Source: Scleromitrula shiraiana (taxonomy: Eukaryota > Ascomycota > Leotiomycetes > Helotiales > Sclerotiniaceae). Taken from it: 64,000 bases of DNA. The position numbers were made by a program, and so were the translations under genes. The stretch covers positions 62,001-126,000 of the forward strand of contig JABELC010000011.1 in the NCBI GenBank assembly GCA_028455995.1, read 5' to 3'. Position 1 is the first letter of the stretch; each line of letters starts with the position of its first letter. Positions 35,801-47,980 of the stretch are shown piece by piece. The notes below the pieces were generated by a model. It was not told the origin of the DNA. It ran no database searches and worked only from the letters and a program-made list of their open reading frames with translations.

Positions 35801-38520
35801 TGCTGGGATAGCAAGCAGTATCATGGAACTTCAGAATGCGCTGCAATCTTGGCTAGAAAAAACGAATGAAGTGAAGAGCGTGAATAATGGGTCTGGACCT
35901 ATTGTTTTTGTTTTCACTGGACAAGGAACGTTTTATCGGGGAATCGGCACACAGCTTTACCATAGCTTTCCTCATTTCCGTGAACAGATTCAGACATTAG
36001 ATGACCTGAGCCAAAAGATCGGCTTTCCTTCTATTTTGTCTCTCATTGAGAGCTCCCAAGATGATCAGACATTAGCCGTGAGGCCTCTCTTGACCCAACT
36101 CGTTATTCTTATAACGGAATTGGCGTTGACACAGTTCTGGCGATTAATGGGAGTAACACCGAATGCGGTGATTGGGCACAGTCTCGGCGAGTACGCTGCC
36201 CTTGTTGCAGCTGGAATTCTGTCAGCAGCAGATGCCATCTACCTAGTAGGCAAGCGAGCCGAATTGGTGGAGTCCAAATGCGAGCTGAATAGTCATACTA
36301 TGGCATCGGTTAGAGAGGATGTAGATACGATCTCGAGAATTGTTGACTCCAAACATACCTATGAAGTATCCTGCATAAATGGGCACAAGAATACTGTAAT
36401 CAGTGGATCGAAGACAACTTTAGACGCAATTCGTATACAGCTAGAGGCAGAAAACATACATACTACCAAGCTCGAAGTTCCAGTCGCATTTCACAGCCAG
36501 CAGCTCGAGTGCGTAATTGAAGAGTTCGAGAAAATCGCAAGTGTTGTTACCTACAAGCCACCAAGGATACCAATCTTATCCCCTCTACTCCAAGACTGCA
36601 TCTTTGACGGAAAGACGGTCAATGCTCAATACCTGGCACAATCGTCACGTCAAACTGTCCATTTTCTAGGAGCACTTGAAGCTGCAGCAGAGTTGGAACT
36701 TGTTAATGACAAGACTGTGTGGCTCGAAATTGGTCCGACTTCTACCTGCAGTAGCTTCGTCAAGAAATGGGCGCCTGGTGCTAAAGTTTTAACTTCGCTG
36801 AGTCGTTCGAAAGACAATTTTGTTACCGTTGGAAATTCCCTTACCGACTTGCACTGCTGTGGCGTCACAATTCTGTGGGATGAATACTACAAGTTCCAAG
36901 AGAAATCATATAGCATGATAAACTTAGAGTCATACAAGTGGAATGAGAAGAATTATTGGATCCAGCTTCAAGGAACGTGGACTCTCGACAAGGCATTTCC
37001 GACAAAAACCTCCAGAGATTCAGTTCTTGACCCCGATGCGAACAAATCGTCATGGAGCACTTCCTCCATACATCAGGCCACAATAAAAATGATTGATGAA
37101 TCCCAAACCAAATTGGTCACTGTTTCGAACCTTAAAGCTCCTTCTCTAGTGTCGTCTGTCAAAGGTCATCAAATGAACGGATTTGGAGTAGCTACAACAG
37201 TAAGTACTTATGGTTGTTTCAAAAGGCGAGAATTTCGTACTAACAAATTTGAAACAGTCCATATGGGCGGATATGGCATTAAGCATTGGCGAGTATATCT
37301 TCCGCCAAACTACCAAAGCGACTGGGGAGATCCACATGAACGTCACAGATATGGAAGTACTCCATGCCCAGGTCATCTCGGACAACTTGAGCACAGCACA
37401 TCTCATTAGAATTGAAGCAGAACTTGATCTTACATCAAGAAAAACGTTTATAAGGTGGTATAGCCTTTCTAGCTCTGATCCCACAAACAGTTTTGCTACC
37501 TGCATTGTTCTGTACGAGGATCCTACGACATGGGCTCAAGAATGGGCTCATATGACTCATCTTGTCCAGGGTCGAGTTGATGAGCTCACTCGTCTTGCTC
37601 ATATAGGTCTCGCAAATAGCATAAATCGCAATATGGCTTACACACTGTTCAAGAATGTCGTGGATTATGCCGAAAAGTATCGCGGCATGCACTTAGTCAT
37701 CATGTCGGACTTAGAAGCTGTTGCAGACGTGGTTCTCGACCCTGAAACTCACGGCAACTGGCACTCAGCCCCGCATTACCTTGATAGCGTTTGTCATGTT
37801 GGCGGGCTGGTTATGAACGGTAGCGATGCATCTAATACCAAGGACTATTTTTACGTAACACCGGGTTGGGGCAGCTTCCGTATGCTTCATCGACTCGAGC
37901 CGCAGGCGAGATACAGAAGCTACGCTCGTATGTTCTCCACCACAGAAGCAAATATGTACGCCGGGGACGTATACATTCTCCAAGAGAATCGTATAGTGGG
38001 CATGATGAAAGATATGAAATTTCGACGCGTACCAAGGTTGCTCATGAATCGATTTTTCTCACCTTCTGATATAGTTGCAAAGACCGGGCTCACTACTGAT
38101 AAGGAGGTGATTCATGAGACACAAGAACCAAAGCACGTGCCAGGTACATTGGAGTGCAAGTTCGAACCTCCCTCCAAATCTTCTTACCCTACGGCTGGGA
38201 TTCCGAAGGAGTATCCAAAGAACCATAAGCAGCTTGAGACAAACATACCTGCAAAGGAATCGGATACCGAACCACCTGCGAGTACATATCACAACCCGGT
38301 GGTTACCAAAGCACTTGAACTGATCTCGCGAGAGTCGGGCCAAAAACTTAGTAGTCTTTCAGATGAAGCATTGTTCGTCGAACTGGGTATTGACTCTCTT
38401 ATGTCATTGGTTCTCTCGGAAAAGTTTCGAACAGAACTAAACCTAGAAGTCAACAGCACAATATTCTTGCAGTATGATAACATTGGACAGTTCAAAGACT
38501 GGTTGGAAGACTATTGCTAA
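32808..38520 (+). CDS. Non-reducing polyketide synthase, SAT-KS-MAT-PT-ACP, about 1797 aa
   Basis: Six exons: 32808-33190, 33242-33542, 33593-34387, 34474-35158, 35233-37199 and 37258-38520 (5394 nt). The SAT domain is residues 1 to about 380; its GXCXG-type motif reads GLSHG, with Ser150 in place of the usual Cys. KS starts near 412, with DTACSSG (Cys584), ELHGTGTQVGD and KSSIGHGEAA. The MAT has FTGQGTFYRG and GHSLGE (Ser1038). The product template has His1367 in GHQMNG and Asp1553 in LDSVCHVGG. A single ACP with GIDSLMS (Ser1757) is followed by about 40 residues and no TE, CLC or methyltransferase domain. This architecture, with a separate MBL thioesterase, matches the atrochrysone-type (group V) NR-PKSs, which fold octaketides in the cytosol. 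The exact chain length is not readable. All KS, MAT, PT and ACP catalytic residues are intact. Confidence 0.93.
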
Positions 38521-40002
38521 TGTAAATGCTCATGACTGATGTAACATTGGACTCTCCTTTAAAATATTTCTCTTTTGATCGTGTCTCTTATTCAGTATTA
38601 TCTGGAAGACAAAATATCTACAACTATGGATTAATGTTTTTCCGGTTACTTGCTAGCTATAGCTTATTTGGGTTAGCTCACCCGTCACTAGCGTATAGTT
38701 TTCGCGTAATAATAAAATCAAAATTTTATTTCTTCAAGAACATCAAACACTTTCAACGCATAAAACTTCACAATACTGACAACAAACAAATTCCGGAAAT
38801 TTGTTTCGAAATGGGTACTCAGTTGATTGGTAGCTTTACTCTACTTACGATCCTGATGCACTGACAACCTGCGCACGAGGAGCAAGTTCGATGATCTTCG
38901 AGGCACACAATGATTGATTGAAAAATATGAATAGAATAGAAGACCTAAACTATTAGGCCAAGAAATCTGGGAAAGCTATTCGAATCTGCGAACTGAACCA
39001 CCTGCCGGATCAGATTGTATACCGATTCTAGAATCCACCATACCTCCGCTGATCAGATAGCAGCTAGTCTTGCAAAACTTATCTTTTCTTTGTAAGTTAC
39101 ATCACCCCTTCGTTGTCGCCCATTCTGTACAAGATCATCAAGAAGGAAGGAAAGTTGCAAAACTACAATGATGAGATTCGATACCCTCAAAATATCTTAT
39201 AGGAAGAGCCGTATGAGGTTGGCATCCGCTATGTATTAACAAGCACGAGTGGAAATGATCCGTGTTGGCATCGTCATATGCAGCGGGTTGTTGATGCGCG
39301 TGTGTGGATGTTGACGGTGCTTTTAATTCGGGGTTCTGAAGTTTTTTACAATCAAATATTATCCAGATCTTGTGTTGAATAGAAGGCGGACATGTCTCAT
39401 GAATCGTGTGCTAATGCCTGGAAGTTAATAGGTTCCCAACGAACTGATGTATACGGATTTGCGAGGATTGTTAGGTCAATGAATACATCGCGATAGCCTC
39501 GACCTGACTGAGAGGTCATTTTTGTCAAATTAGTGGATGAAGTCGACATCTTGCTATTGAATAGGGTTTGAATAAAAGGCTCTATTGTTATACCATCTAG
39601 ATTAACGAGCATATATACAATACAATACCACTTTGAACATTGATACCTCGTTCCTCTTCTGTGCTCTATCTCTTTCAGATACCAGCATGTTCAATTTCAA
39701 AACAATTTTCCGGAAGAGGCAGAAAATTCCGTATAGTAAAAGAAAGATCCAAGACTGGATTAGTGCTCGGGTTGCTGCAGCTGCGCAATTCAAGCCTCAT
39801 TCAGGCTCACTGTAAGGCTCATCCACCCATCCAATTATATTTGGGCATTGCCACTCTAATGGAGCTTGTTGCCGCGTTAAGAAGCAATTATTATTGCGAC
39901 CATGTGATAGTTTGTGATACAATAGCTAAGCTGCTTCCTTCTCAAAATCAATCTTCATCGCACCTTTACGATCGATTAAAAATTCTGATTAGGTGAGTCG
40001 TG
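38521..40002. other. Intergenic DNA between the PKS and the RBR ligase
   Basis: No confident gene. A frame at 39688-39813 (MFNFKTIFRKRQ start, 42 codons) followed by an overlapping longer frame (39640-39996) could be a short spliced gene or an upstream exon of the RBR gene, but no splice pair joins them convincingly. A minus-strand frame (39397-39612) is also unassigned. Confidence 0.35.
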
Positions 40003-42879
40003 ATGGTATTGTCAACAAATATTCCATGTAAATTTTTCGCTCTGGGCTCCTGTCGAAATGGAGACTCCTGCAACTTCATTCACGAACATCCAAGTGTTAT
40101 TCGAGACCCGCCCGCAGGTCCAGCCTCAGGTCATTCAGATGATTTTCATCATTCTACAAAAGTTCCATGCAAGTTCTTTGCTCAAGGATCATGTCATAAT
40201 GCAGAGAACTGCAAATTCAGCCACGAAGAAATCACAACCATAGGGATGAAGTCGCCTCAACCTCCTATGGGTTCTGACTCTCGCGCAATTGTTCCGTGCA
40301 GATTCAACTTGCGTCCTGAAGGTTGCCGTAATGGCTCTTGCCCATATCTACATGCTGGTGATGGCTCTGGGTCTAAAGTGGATGTCCATACGTAAGCATA
40401 TCCGTCTTTTGGTTTTACCCATCCCGATCTCAACTCCCGTTTGCATGTTTAGTTTATGTCTTCCCATGAGTTCCGATCTATTGTAGAACTAACCTGTTTT
40501 TTCCCCGAACCCAATTTAAGATAGGCAGATACTAACATCCCCATCTTCCAGTGGTTTAAAAGACGTTGAGGTCAAATACATCTCTTTGCCGTCCTTTCAT
40601 TCTTCTTGAAGTTGATATTAACTTGATGTAATATATAGGATGAGGAGCGCGACGATAATGATGATGATGAGGATGATTTCATACGCAGCATTCATGGGGG
40701 ATTAGTCCATTTTGATGATTATGGCCACGTCAACAAAGTGTCTCTTCCGGCAGACTTCTCTCAGGTATGCATTACAGGTCTTAAACCTGGAACTACACGC
40801 GAAGGAATCGTGGAAATCCTTCGTACTTTTGGTTTTGACTTGAATATCGATTGTGTTCGTGTTCCGGGAAGTGCCGCTGCGTCTGGACATATAAAATACA
40901 TAGTCAAAGTGGAAGATCCATCGTTTGCCAGGAGATTAGGTGTCAGGTTCAAGCACTTGAAGCTCTCTAGTAGTCTTGAGATAACAACTCTACCTGTTGA
41001 TTCTAGAGGAACCAATTGTAGGAAAGTTTATATCTCATGGCACAGAGCAACTCGAAGCGCATGGCTCAATTTCGGATATGGTGAAGTGGCAAACAGGGTT
41101 GCACAGAAGTTCAATGAAGGTCGATACAAATGCCTGGGGCAATCCGTCATATCATCTTTCGGAAAGCCAATTCCTATTCGAGAATTCGGAGGTATCCCCA
41201 TATATAAGAGTGCATCTTGGACTATTATCTTGAGCAATGTGCCAAGCAATGCGACATCCAAAGATATTGAACGAGCTATCATCTCTCTCCAAGATAAACC
41301 ACAGCACATCGAATTAGGAGTAGTTAGTTATCAAGCATCCGATGCTGAAGTGAGTGTTGAAGTCCGGACACACTTAGAGAAGTACGGTCCACTCGAAAAT
41401 TTCTATCTTGCTCCCATAGTCAAAGGCAAACGAGTCAAAGTTACAGCCTGGTTTCGACACGAAGCCGATGCAGAATCGTCGTGTTCATCAAATGATAAAC
41501 CACTTGATATCCTTGGAGGCGGAAAACTCACCGTAACATTGGTGCAGTCAATCAAGATTAAGATTTTTACAACCATATATTCCGCAACGAAGGACAAAAT
41601 CGACGAGGCGAGCAAGATTTGGAAAGAACAGCATTTGCTTTTTCATGTTTATCAGGACAACTTACATCAGTACACGACACTTAAGATTGAGGGCAACGAC
41701 ACGAGATGTTTGGCAAATGCGCGCAAACACCTTGAAGAGATGGTAGGTGGGGTTATTCTGATGGATCGGGGGATCGTAGTCTGGGATCCAGTACTTAGCA
41801 GTAACGGCAGGGCATTCGCAAAAATGAAGGCAATCGCGAAAGACCTTCAAGTGGTCATAACCAGAGACAAAGCCAAGCACCGGCTCCAATTTTACGGACC
41901 TTCGGAAAATTCGCAGCAAGCAGTTCTTCAGCTTATTGACATGCTTAAGCAAGAGAGAGACACCTTTTCAAATTATGAAATAGATCTTAAGCCACACGAA
42001 TTTTCCTGGGCGATTCGTGGTGGGTTCAAGAGCATTGAAAGCGCATTGGGAAACAAAGTTCCCACATTCAACGTGGTATTAAAAAGAATCATCATCAGTG
42101 GCACACAACAGCAGTATGAAGCAGCATTAGCAATTATGGAAGGCAAACACCCTGTTGCAATGCGTTATCTCTCTGATTCGGAGTCCTCCGGTATCGAAGG
42201 AGATTGCCCCATCTGTTTTGATCAAGCCGAGCTTCCTATCAAGACTTCATGCGGTCACGTATACTGCCTTGAGTGCTTTGAAGGATGCTGCAGATCTTCA
42301 ATTTCGACGAGCAAGGATAAATTTAGGATAAAATGCCATGGGGATGAGGGAGCCTGCTCCACTGTGTTCGCATTGAACGAGATAAAGAGTCATGTCTCGT
42401 CATCTATATTCGAAGAGATTCTCAAATCTTCCTTCGAAGAGTTTATCCAGCGACATCCCCAATCTTTTCGTTACTGTGCCACCCCCAATTGTTGTTATGT
42501 CTATCGATGTCACAATCAAGACACCTCGTCAGGAAGTTCCAGGCCTCCATCGTACAGATGCCTAAATTGTTTAGAATCAATATGTACCTCATGTCATGCC
42601 ATCCATGGTGATTATACATGTGCTGAGTATAAGGACATAGCTTCAGGAGGACGAGAGGCACTAGCTCGATTGAAAAAGGAGCTCAACATCAAAGATTGTC
42701 CTAGGTGCACAACACCAATGGAGAAAACAGAGGGCTGCAACCATATTACTTGTGTAGGCTGCAAAGCTCATATCTGCTGGGTGTGCATGAAACATTTTGA
42801 TACAAGTCAACCATGCTATGATCATATGACGAGAGTGCATGGGGGGATTGGCCTTGGACTTGAGCGTTTCATGGATTGA
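40003..42879 (+). CDS. CCCH zinc-finger RBR-type E3 ubiquitin ligase, about 882 aa
   Basis: Exons 40003-40391, 40552-40570 (19 nt) and 40639-42879 (2649 nt). Three CCCH fingers open the protein: two CX7CX5CX3H (from Cys9 and about Cys55) and a CX8CX4CX3H. Such fingers bind RNA. A long middle region (about 140-650) has RRM- or KH-like segments. The C-terminus is an RBR module: RING1 starting CPICFDQAELP (about 659), an IBR with YCATPNC and CLNCLESICTSCH, and RING2 starting CPRCTTPMEKTEGCNHITC (about 823). The Cys in GCNH is the expected catalytic thioester site. RBR ligases transfer ubiquitin through that Cys. The layout resembles the fungal and plant RBR proteins fused to nucleic-acid-binding domains. 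It sits inside the PKS locus on the PKS strand; a role there (regulation or self-protection) is speculation. Confidence 0.88.
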
Positions 42880-43255
42880 AACCTTAAAACGACTCTGGCA
42901 CTATATACTTAAATAAGATGCATGTGATTCATCCTATCATATACTCGCTTTGCTGGGACGGAAGAAGTGACCGAATCTCCCCTACTCTCCTATTCTTTTT
43001 CTTCTGTTTGTGGGCTTGTGCATTGTATGATTTATTAACAAAGACTGTCGAAACAAAAGGATGCATATTATAAGCATGCGCAAATATCTGAAGCTTGAAC
43101 GATGAATCATTGATGAAGATGTAGATTTCTAGTAGTGTATTTCAGAACTCAATTACTGATGACTAGGATATAAATTAAAGCGTTCCTGTGATACCTTTAT
43201 ATATACCCATCTGCCTCTAAATGCTGTGTTACTTAGAGGGAAAACCCGGTACAAA
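42880..43255. other. Short intergenic interval
   Basis: AT-rich 3' flank of the RBR gene. Nothing is recognised. Confidence 0.5.
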
Positions 43256-43468
43256 ATGCCACGCCGGAGATTTAAGATACGCCATGGCAAGAGAGAAGGG
43301 ATGCACTTGGTAATGCATCAGAGAGTACTTGGAATCGCTAAAGGGGAATTTAAGGTGATTTCAGTACTGAAGCATGGCCAAAAAGAGGTGGCCCATCACA
43401 ATAAATATCGTGCGAAACTGGGAGGCAAGACGTTGATGACGGATGATGAACTGGATATATATAGATAG
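43256..43468 (+). CDS. Doubtful small basic protein, about 70 aa
   Basis: An ATG at 43256 opens a 71-codon frame starting MPRRRFKIRHGKREG and ending DDELDIYR. It is strongly basic, with no signal peptide or membrane segment and no family that I recognise. It is flanked by AT-rich DNA, with a TATA-like run about 50 bp upstream. It could be a real micro-protein or chance. Confidence 0.25.
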   Translation: MPRRRFKIRHGKREGMHLVMHQRVLGIAKGEFKVISVLKHGQKEVAHHNKYRAKLGGKTLMTDDELDIYR

Positions 43469-43708
43469 CCCTTTAATTCGCCCCTAGTGACATTTCTTCC
43501 CCCATATTTAAAATGTAGCTATGTACAGAAGATATTGATTTGATTCAAAAAAAACATCTAAGATCTTTTTGTTGTCATCGATTAATTTGGATGTGATGAT
43601 GCAAGTAGCTGATAGAGAGATCTAGTTTTGATGGATAGTTCTTGCCCTACCCCACATGAAGTCAACGAACGGTGGGCTGTAACCTCAAAATCTCATCCAT
43701 ATTTCTAT

Positions 43709-44698
43709 TCATGCACCTCTAACTTGCGTGTCACTCCTAACACAACTATAAAGATTTAACCATCCGACAAGATCGAGATCAATAGTATCATATCTTTTGC
43801 ATAATGGCAGAAGATATATGGTCATGGTCCAAACACACCATAATTTCCACGTTTTTTCATCGGCATCTACGGTCCTTAACTTCAGAACACGGACCGCCAA
43901 CACAACTCCCGGCAATAATGGTAACACATAAAACAGCAAATTGACACCCCAGAATGTAGGACAAAATAAGGACCAGAAAATGACAGGAACTGCAATTGAC
44001 CACCTTGCTAACCCCTGACCCTGCACAATAGGTAAGGTTTTACGACCCCGAAGTGCGTCGCCTCTGATATCTGCCATATCCTGCATCTGGAGGGTTGAAA
44101 AGACGATACTGGCTACTATTGCCAACCAAATTTTCATGCGGGGGTTGAGGTCCCAAACACCATAGCCTGCAGCAACAATTGTGGAGCCGGAACTATAGCA
44201 TATGAACCCAAAAGCATTGATAGCATTACGTGTCAGGTAATGGTCATCAGCTCCGCCAAGATCGTTATACATCCAGGTTAAAACGAGCATAGCTATACAT
44301 TCCTCCATGCCTCCCAAGTAGTTGACTGCCACCAGTACTGCTGGAATGACCCACAATAGCAGGCGGGTTGTACTGGCTGGGGTAATACGCTTTGTAGGTA
44401 TGGGTCGCCAGGGCTTGTTGATAGAATCCTCGCGAATTGAGTTAGGAAGGCGTTGATTGGCTAAATCAAAGATGAGTAAATTCAACCAATTCCAGAATAA
44501 GATTTTGGGCAGACGACTGAACACATCCAAGAAGTTTGGTGATGTATTGGTAGTTAACTGGCTACCAGATAAGGCACTGAAGACACCAAACGCCGTTTCT
44601 GGTAGCACGATCGATTTTATGTCATTCCGAGTGAAGAGCCATATTGTCCGCAGATGATACTGCCAGAGTTGGAATGTTGAAAGTTGCCTAGTTCCCAT
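43709..44698 (-). CDS. UbiA-superfamily membrane prenyltransferase or terpene cyclase, about 329 aa
   Basis: Single exon, starting MGTRQLSTFQLWQYHL. The two UbiA Asp-rich regions are visible: the first as FDLANQRLPNSIREDSINKPWRPIP and, in the second half, QMQDMADIRGDALRGRKTLPI (both quoted only as landmarks near 44460-44400 and 44090-44040). About eight to nine hydrophobic helices alternate between them, and WMYNDLGGADD lies in the middle. This subgroup is common in fungal secondary-metabolite clusters and includes the fumagillin cyclase Fma-TC, a membrane enzyme that cyclises a prenyl diphosphate; other UbiA enzymes prenylate aromatics. It acts in the ER or other membranes with Mg2+. Which reaction applies here is not decidable from sequence. 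Next to an aromatic PKS, it suggests a prenylated aromatic (meroterpenoid) or a terpene partner. Confidence 0.85.
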   Translation of the reverse strand: MGTRQLSTFQLWQYHLRTIWLFTRNDIKSIVLPETAFGVFSALSGSQLTTNTSPNFLDVFSRLPKILFWNWLNLLIFDLANQRLPNSIREDSINKPWRPIPTKRITPASTTRLLLWVIPAVLVAVNYLGGMEECIAMLVLTWMYNDLGGADDHYLTRNAINAFGFICYSSGSTIVAAGYGVWDLNPRMKIWLAIVASIVFSTLQMQDMADIRGDALRGRKTLPIVQGQGLARWSIAVPVIFWSLFCPTFWGVNLLFYVLPLLPGVVLAVRVLKLRTVDADEKTWKLWCVWTMTIYLLPLCKRYDTIDLDLVGWLNLYSCVRSDTQVRGA

Positions 44699-45300
44699 TG
44701 CAAGTTACGACGTTGCTGGATCGTCCTCGTTTTATTTCCCGGAAACTTGCGTTACTTATTCTGAGTGCTTTATACATTTTCGAAACTACCTAAGGAAAAG
44801 AGAGCTGCATGCTCTTATCAAACGTATTGTAAGGGTATACAGCTCTCGGTGCCAATAATGGCCAAGATCACTATACATACGAGGGCCAGACAAAGAATCG
44901 GGACATAAGGCACATTTCTGACAGGTTGAATGCAACCCACACTTCAAATGCTGTGCCTGGCGCCTACGCAGTGAAGCCTTTTTTATACCTTGCTATTGCT
45001 CAGTAACTCTACATACGATGACCTGGTTTATCTAGCTTTTACATCATTACACTTATCATCCAGTGGCAAAGCGTTGCATGGTAGGAATTCTGCGCCGAGC
45101 CATGTTGCATTCGACTGCCTGCAGTTCTCTGCAGACTTTTCAAAATTTATGAATTCTATACTATTATTGGTATGATTGTCTCCGCTGTCGTCCTTCGGAT
45201 TGATGTGCCTCTAGAGACGCCCGAGATGCGCATTAGTTCAAAATCCTGCTCCTGGCTTTTAATTTCTTCACTGCGAAATTTAAAATATTTACAACATTTA
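44699..45300. promoter_or_regulatory. Intergenic region upstream of the UbiA-type gene
   Basis: About 600 bp separate two minus-strand genes and should include the UbiA promoter. No gene or clear motif is seen. Confidence 0.4.
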
Positions 45301-46585
45301 CTATCTCCGTGCAGAAACATCCACCTCAATATCGGATGATAATTCCACGAATCCTTTTCCCGGAATCTCTGCCTTCGTAGAGAAGGATTGCGTTGTTTTA
45401 GTTGTTTTGACAATCCCGCTCAAGGGCATCGATGAGGAGTAGTCACCTAATCTCGAATTGACCTTAGGGTTACGATTAAACACATAGTTTACTAGTGGCC
45501 TCATAGTGGGTAGACAAGCACCCACAATCGCAAGATTGGTTTCGATCATAGACCACATTGCAGGATTAGTATCATCCCCTATCTCAATCAGCAAGATCTC
45601 TTCAAGGGTTTGCGCAACAGAGTACTTACAGCTTGCATCGGTCAAGGAAACCTCACTGGAGTAGATCGTGCGAACGATACTACCAACACAGACCCTGTGA
45701 ATGTTAACACAATTTCTTACCGCAAAATTTTCGTACTCACAAGCTTCCCATGAGAAACATAGCGGTCAGCTGCCATTTACGACTTGTCGTCGTTTGCAAA
45801 CCCCACAACATCGGCAATGGTAGACACAAGATAAGCACATCCGAAAATACATTCAGTACGCTAACAGCTATCAGTTCTGCATCGAAGTCCAAACATTTAT
45901 GTGGTATCGTGGGATTCCAAAGTGCGTGAACTGGTACACATTGGAAGATATCAACTAGAGCTGCCGCCAATGTCCAACAACCAACGAATGCCCCAACAGC
46001 CCACAGAACCATGGTGAACTTTCGAGATGGGAATATTCGATGGTAGAGAAATAGAATTGACACTTTCGTCGTAAATATGGAAAGGTTCAAAATGCTTTCG
46101 GTAGCCATAGCACCCTATACGTAATCATTGGTCAGCGTTTATCCTCTCTGCACTTTTCAGTGCTGCTTGCGTACTTTTGCAAATGTTACTCCTTCGGAAG
46201 GGGTCAATGTATTTTGATGTTTCCCCAGGCCAACGGTTGTTACTATATTGCGAATGAGCCTAATCTATCGCCTCCCCGGCTTGGATGACTAAAAAGAAAT
46301 TGCGCATACATGCAGCTACCAGTGTAGAAAAAGCAGTTGCAAAGATCTGTACAAACAGGTCAGTTAGCATATATATTATGTTCGTTGGTAGCAATTGAGG
46401 CATACTAATCCAAGTATAATAGTGAGATCATCTTTGCCTAGAGGAGTTCTGCCAATTCGTCGAGCGACAAATCGGAGAACTACAGAAATGTATGCCGCAG
46501 ACAGGCAGATCACTGTAGCGGCAATTACATTGGGCTGTAGATTCGCCGTCGAATCGGCATCATTGGCTCGAGCCGATACTGGCAT
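45301..46585 (-). CDS. PTH11/rhodopsin-domain-like integral membrane protein, about 333 aa
   Basis: Six exons on the minus strand: 46585-46406, 46346-46310, 46242-46175, 46114-45741, 45694-45630 and 45578-45301 (1002 nt, all junctions in frame). The protein has seven predicted membrane segments. It shows the family landmarks: VVLRFVARRIGRTPLGKDD, GLGKHQNTL, KVSILFLYHRIFPSRKF, CVPVHALWNP, LPLPMLWGL, then SWDDTNPAMWSMIETN and GACLPTMRPL. It ends in a Ser/Thr-rich cytoplasmic tail. Proteins of this fungal family (rhodopsin domain, PTH11-like) are putative surface receptors or membrane proteins of unknown ligand and often lie in secondary-metabolite clusters. The short CFEM domain of Pth11 itself is absent. 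Divergent from the disrupted P450. The role in the cluster is unknown. Confidence 0.85.
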
Positions 46586-47606
46586 AGTTTAGATGAATGA
46601 ATGTGAGGTTGTTTAAACATAAGCGTCGTGGTTTTGTGGAACTAGAGATAAAGACGATTCGATGTTGATCACAAAATTTGTAAGTAATTCTAATGTGATA
46701 TTATAATCGAGGGATAATTACTTGTGATAGGTCGAATCTGCGACTAATGTATTGTAACTTACCAAAGATTCCTTCAGGGTAAGGTTTAGTGTGCTCGTTA
46801 TAGATCGACATCTTCTAGAACATCCATGGTAATGTACCAGGTCCCAAAAGGTGAAGATTGCGGTCTCACATAGAACAATCGTGGTGGTGGTGTGATCCTA
46901 CATGCTTGCATAACAAATGCAACTTTTAGGGGGATTATTTTTGACGTCAATTATAAGCATAATCAAGACAAGGTTAATACGATATGTCCCTCCCCCTCGC
47001 GACGGTTAAATCCGCATTACATAAGATCAAGGTCGTAACGCATCCACGTAGATTTCAACGTGACGAGACATTCACATTCATTCCTTGGCTTGTGCAATGG
47101 GACATACGGGGTTCAGCGACCTGCCATATAACGTGAAAACGATATCTCGATACACTCCCGAGCCCCCATTCCGCCTCTGACTAGAACTAAACCCCATCCC
47201 TATTCTTACTTACAGATCGCACACAGCCCTGTGGTCTTTAAATAAAACGGCTATTGGCCGAGTTGGTGTGAATTCGTAGGGCTACATACATATCACAGTC
47301 ACTTTCCTATTGAGTACATAGACTAACAATGCAAAGATTTACGCAGAACATAATGCCAATATCATCTTCAAAAGATATCTTTCGACATAATGAGCAGAGA
47401 TATTGGGTCTCAGAAACCTTGGTTCGCCAGTCATGGTCAGCCCTCCGATTGATGGTTGCACCATGATTATTTTTACGTCGTCTATATTGTCTCTACCTAT
47501 TTTGATGACGTTTACCGACACTTATAAAGGCTCCCCGTGAATCCGCGGTGGAAAAGAAAGGAAATATTGTTATAATATTTCGAATTAATGGTTTAAATCA
47601 GGCCAA
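46586..47606. promoter_or_regulatory. Divergent region between the PTH11-like gene and P450-1
   Basis: A 1-kb interval between two divergent starts. A GTGGTGGTGGTGTG tract lies near 46880-46893 and a TGACGTCA palindrome at about 46943-46950, a CRE/bZIP-type site (only one copy seen). No gene is recognised; the ORF at 47339-47521 is short and unsupported. Confidence 0.4.
46943..46950. promoter_or_regulatory. CRE/bZIP-like palindrome
   Basis: The bases around 46943-46950 read TTGACGTCAA, containing the perfect TGACGTCA palindrome bound by CREB/ATF-type bZIP factors. It lies between two divergent cluster genes. A single 8-bp site can arise by chance. Confidence 0.35.
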
Positions 47607-47876
47607 ATGCTCATTTCAACAGACACATATACCATGATCACCTTATCGTTGATCCCAGCCACGCTCGTGGTGTTGAAATTGCTTCAAATCTTCGTTTTAC
47701 TGGCTTCTGTTTACGTGAGTAAAATTATCTTGATCTTGCTATTTATTGGTGACACGGGTAGATCCTCACAATTGCTACATATCGCTTAACCTTCCACCCT
47801 CTAAACAAGCACCCGGGTCCTTTCTGGGCCCGGATCACGAATTGGTATCCGATCTATCACTGCTTTCGGGGCGATA

Positions 47877-47980
47877 TGGTCCGCCCCATTCGGCAATAAG
47901 CCCCATTTGTAAATCGAACCCTCCCATTGGTCAATCGGACCTTATTATTAAATCGGGTATCCTATTGATCAATTGACCGG
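47877..47980 (+). repeat. Left terminal inverted repeat of copy B, four iterated units
   Basis: After the first about 23 bases there are four degenerate units of about 18-21 bp of the form CCNATTNNTMAATCGGNC (about 47900-47919, 47920-47940, 47941-47958 and 47959-47978). They match, in order, units 1, 3, 4 and 5 of the right end. They may be transposase-binding iterons. Confidence 0.75.

Noticed and set aside
39640..39996. 118-codon ORF before the RBR gene
   Set aside because: No domain; a competing frame overlaps it and no splice pair links it to the ligase. A short real gene cannot be excluded.
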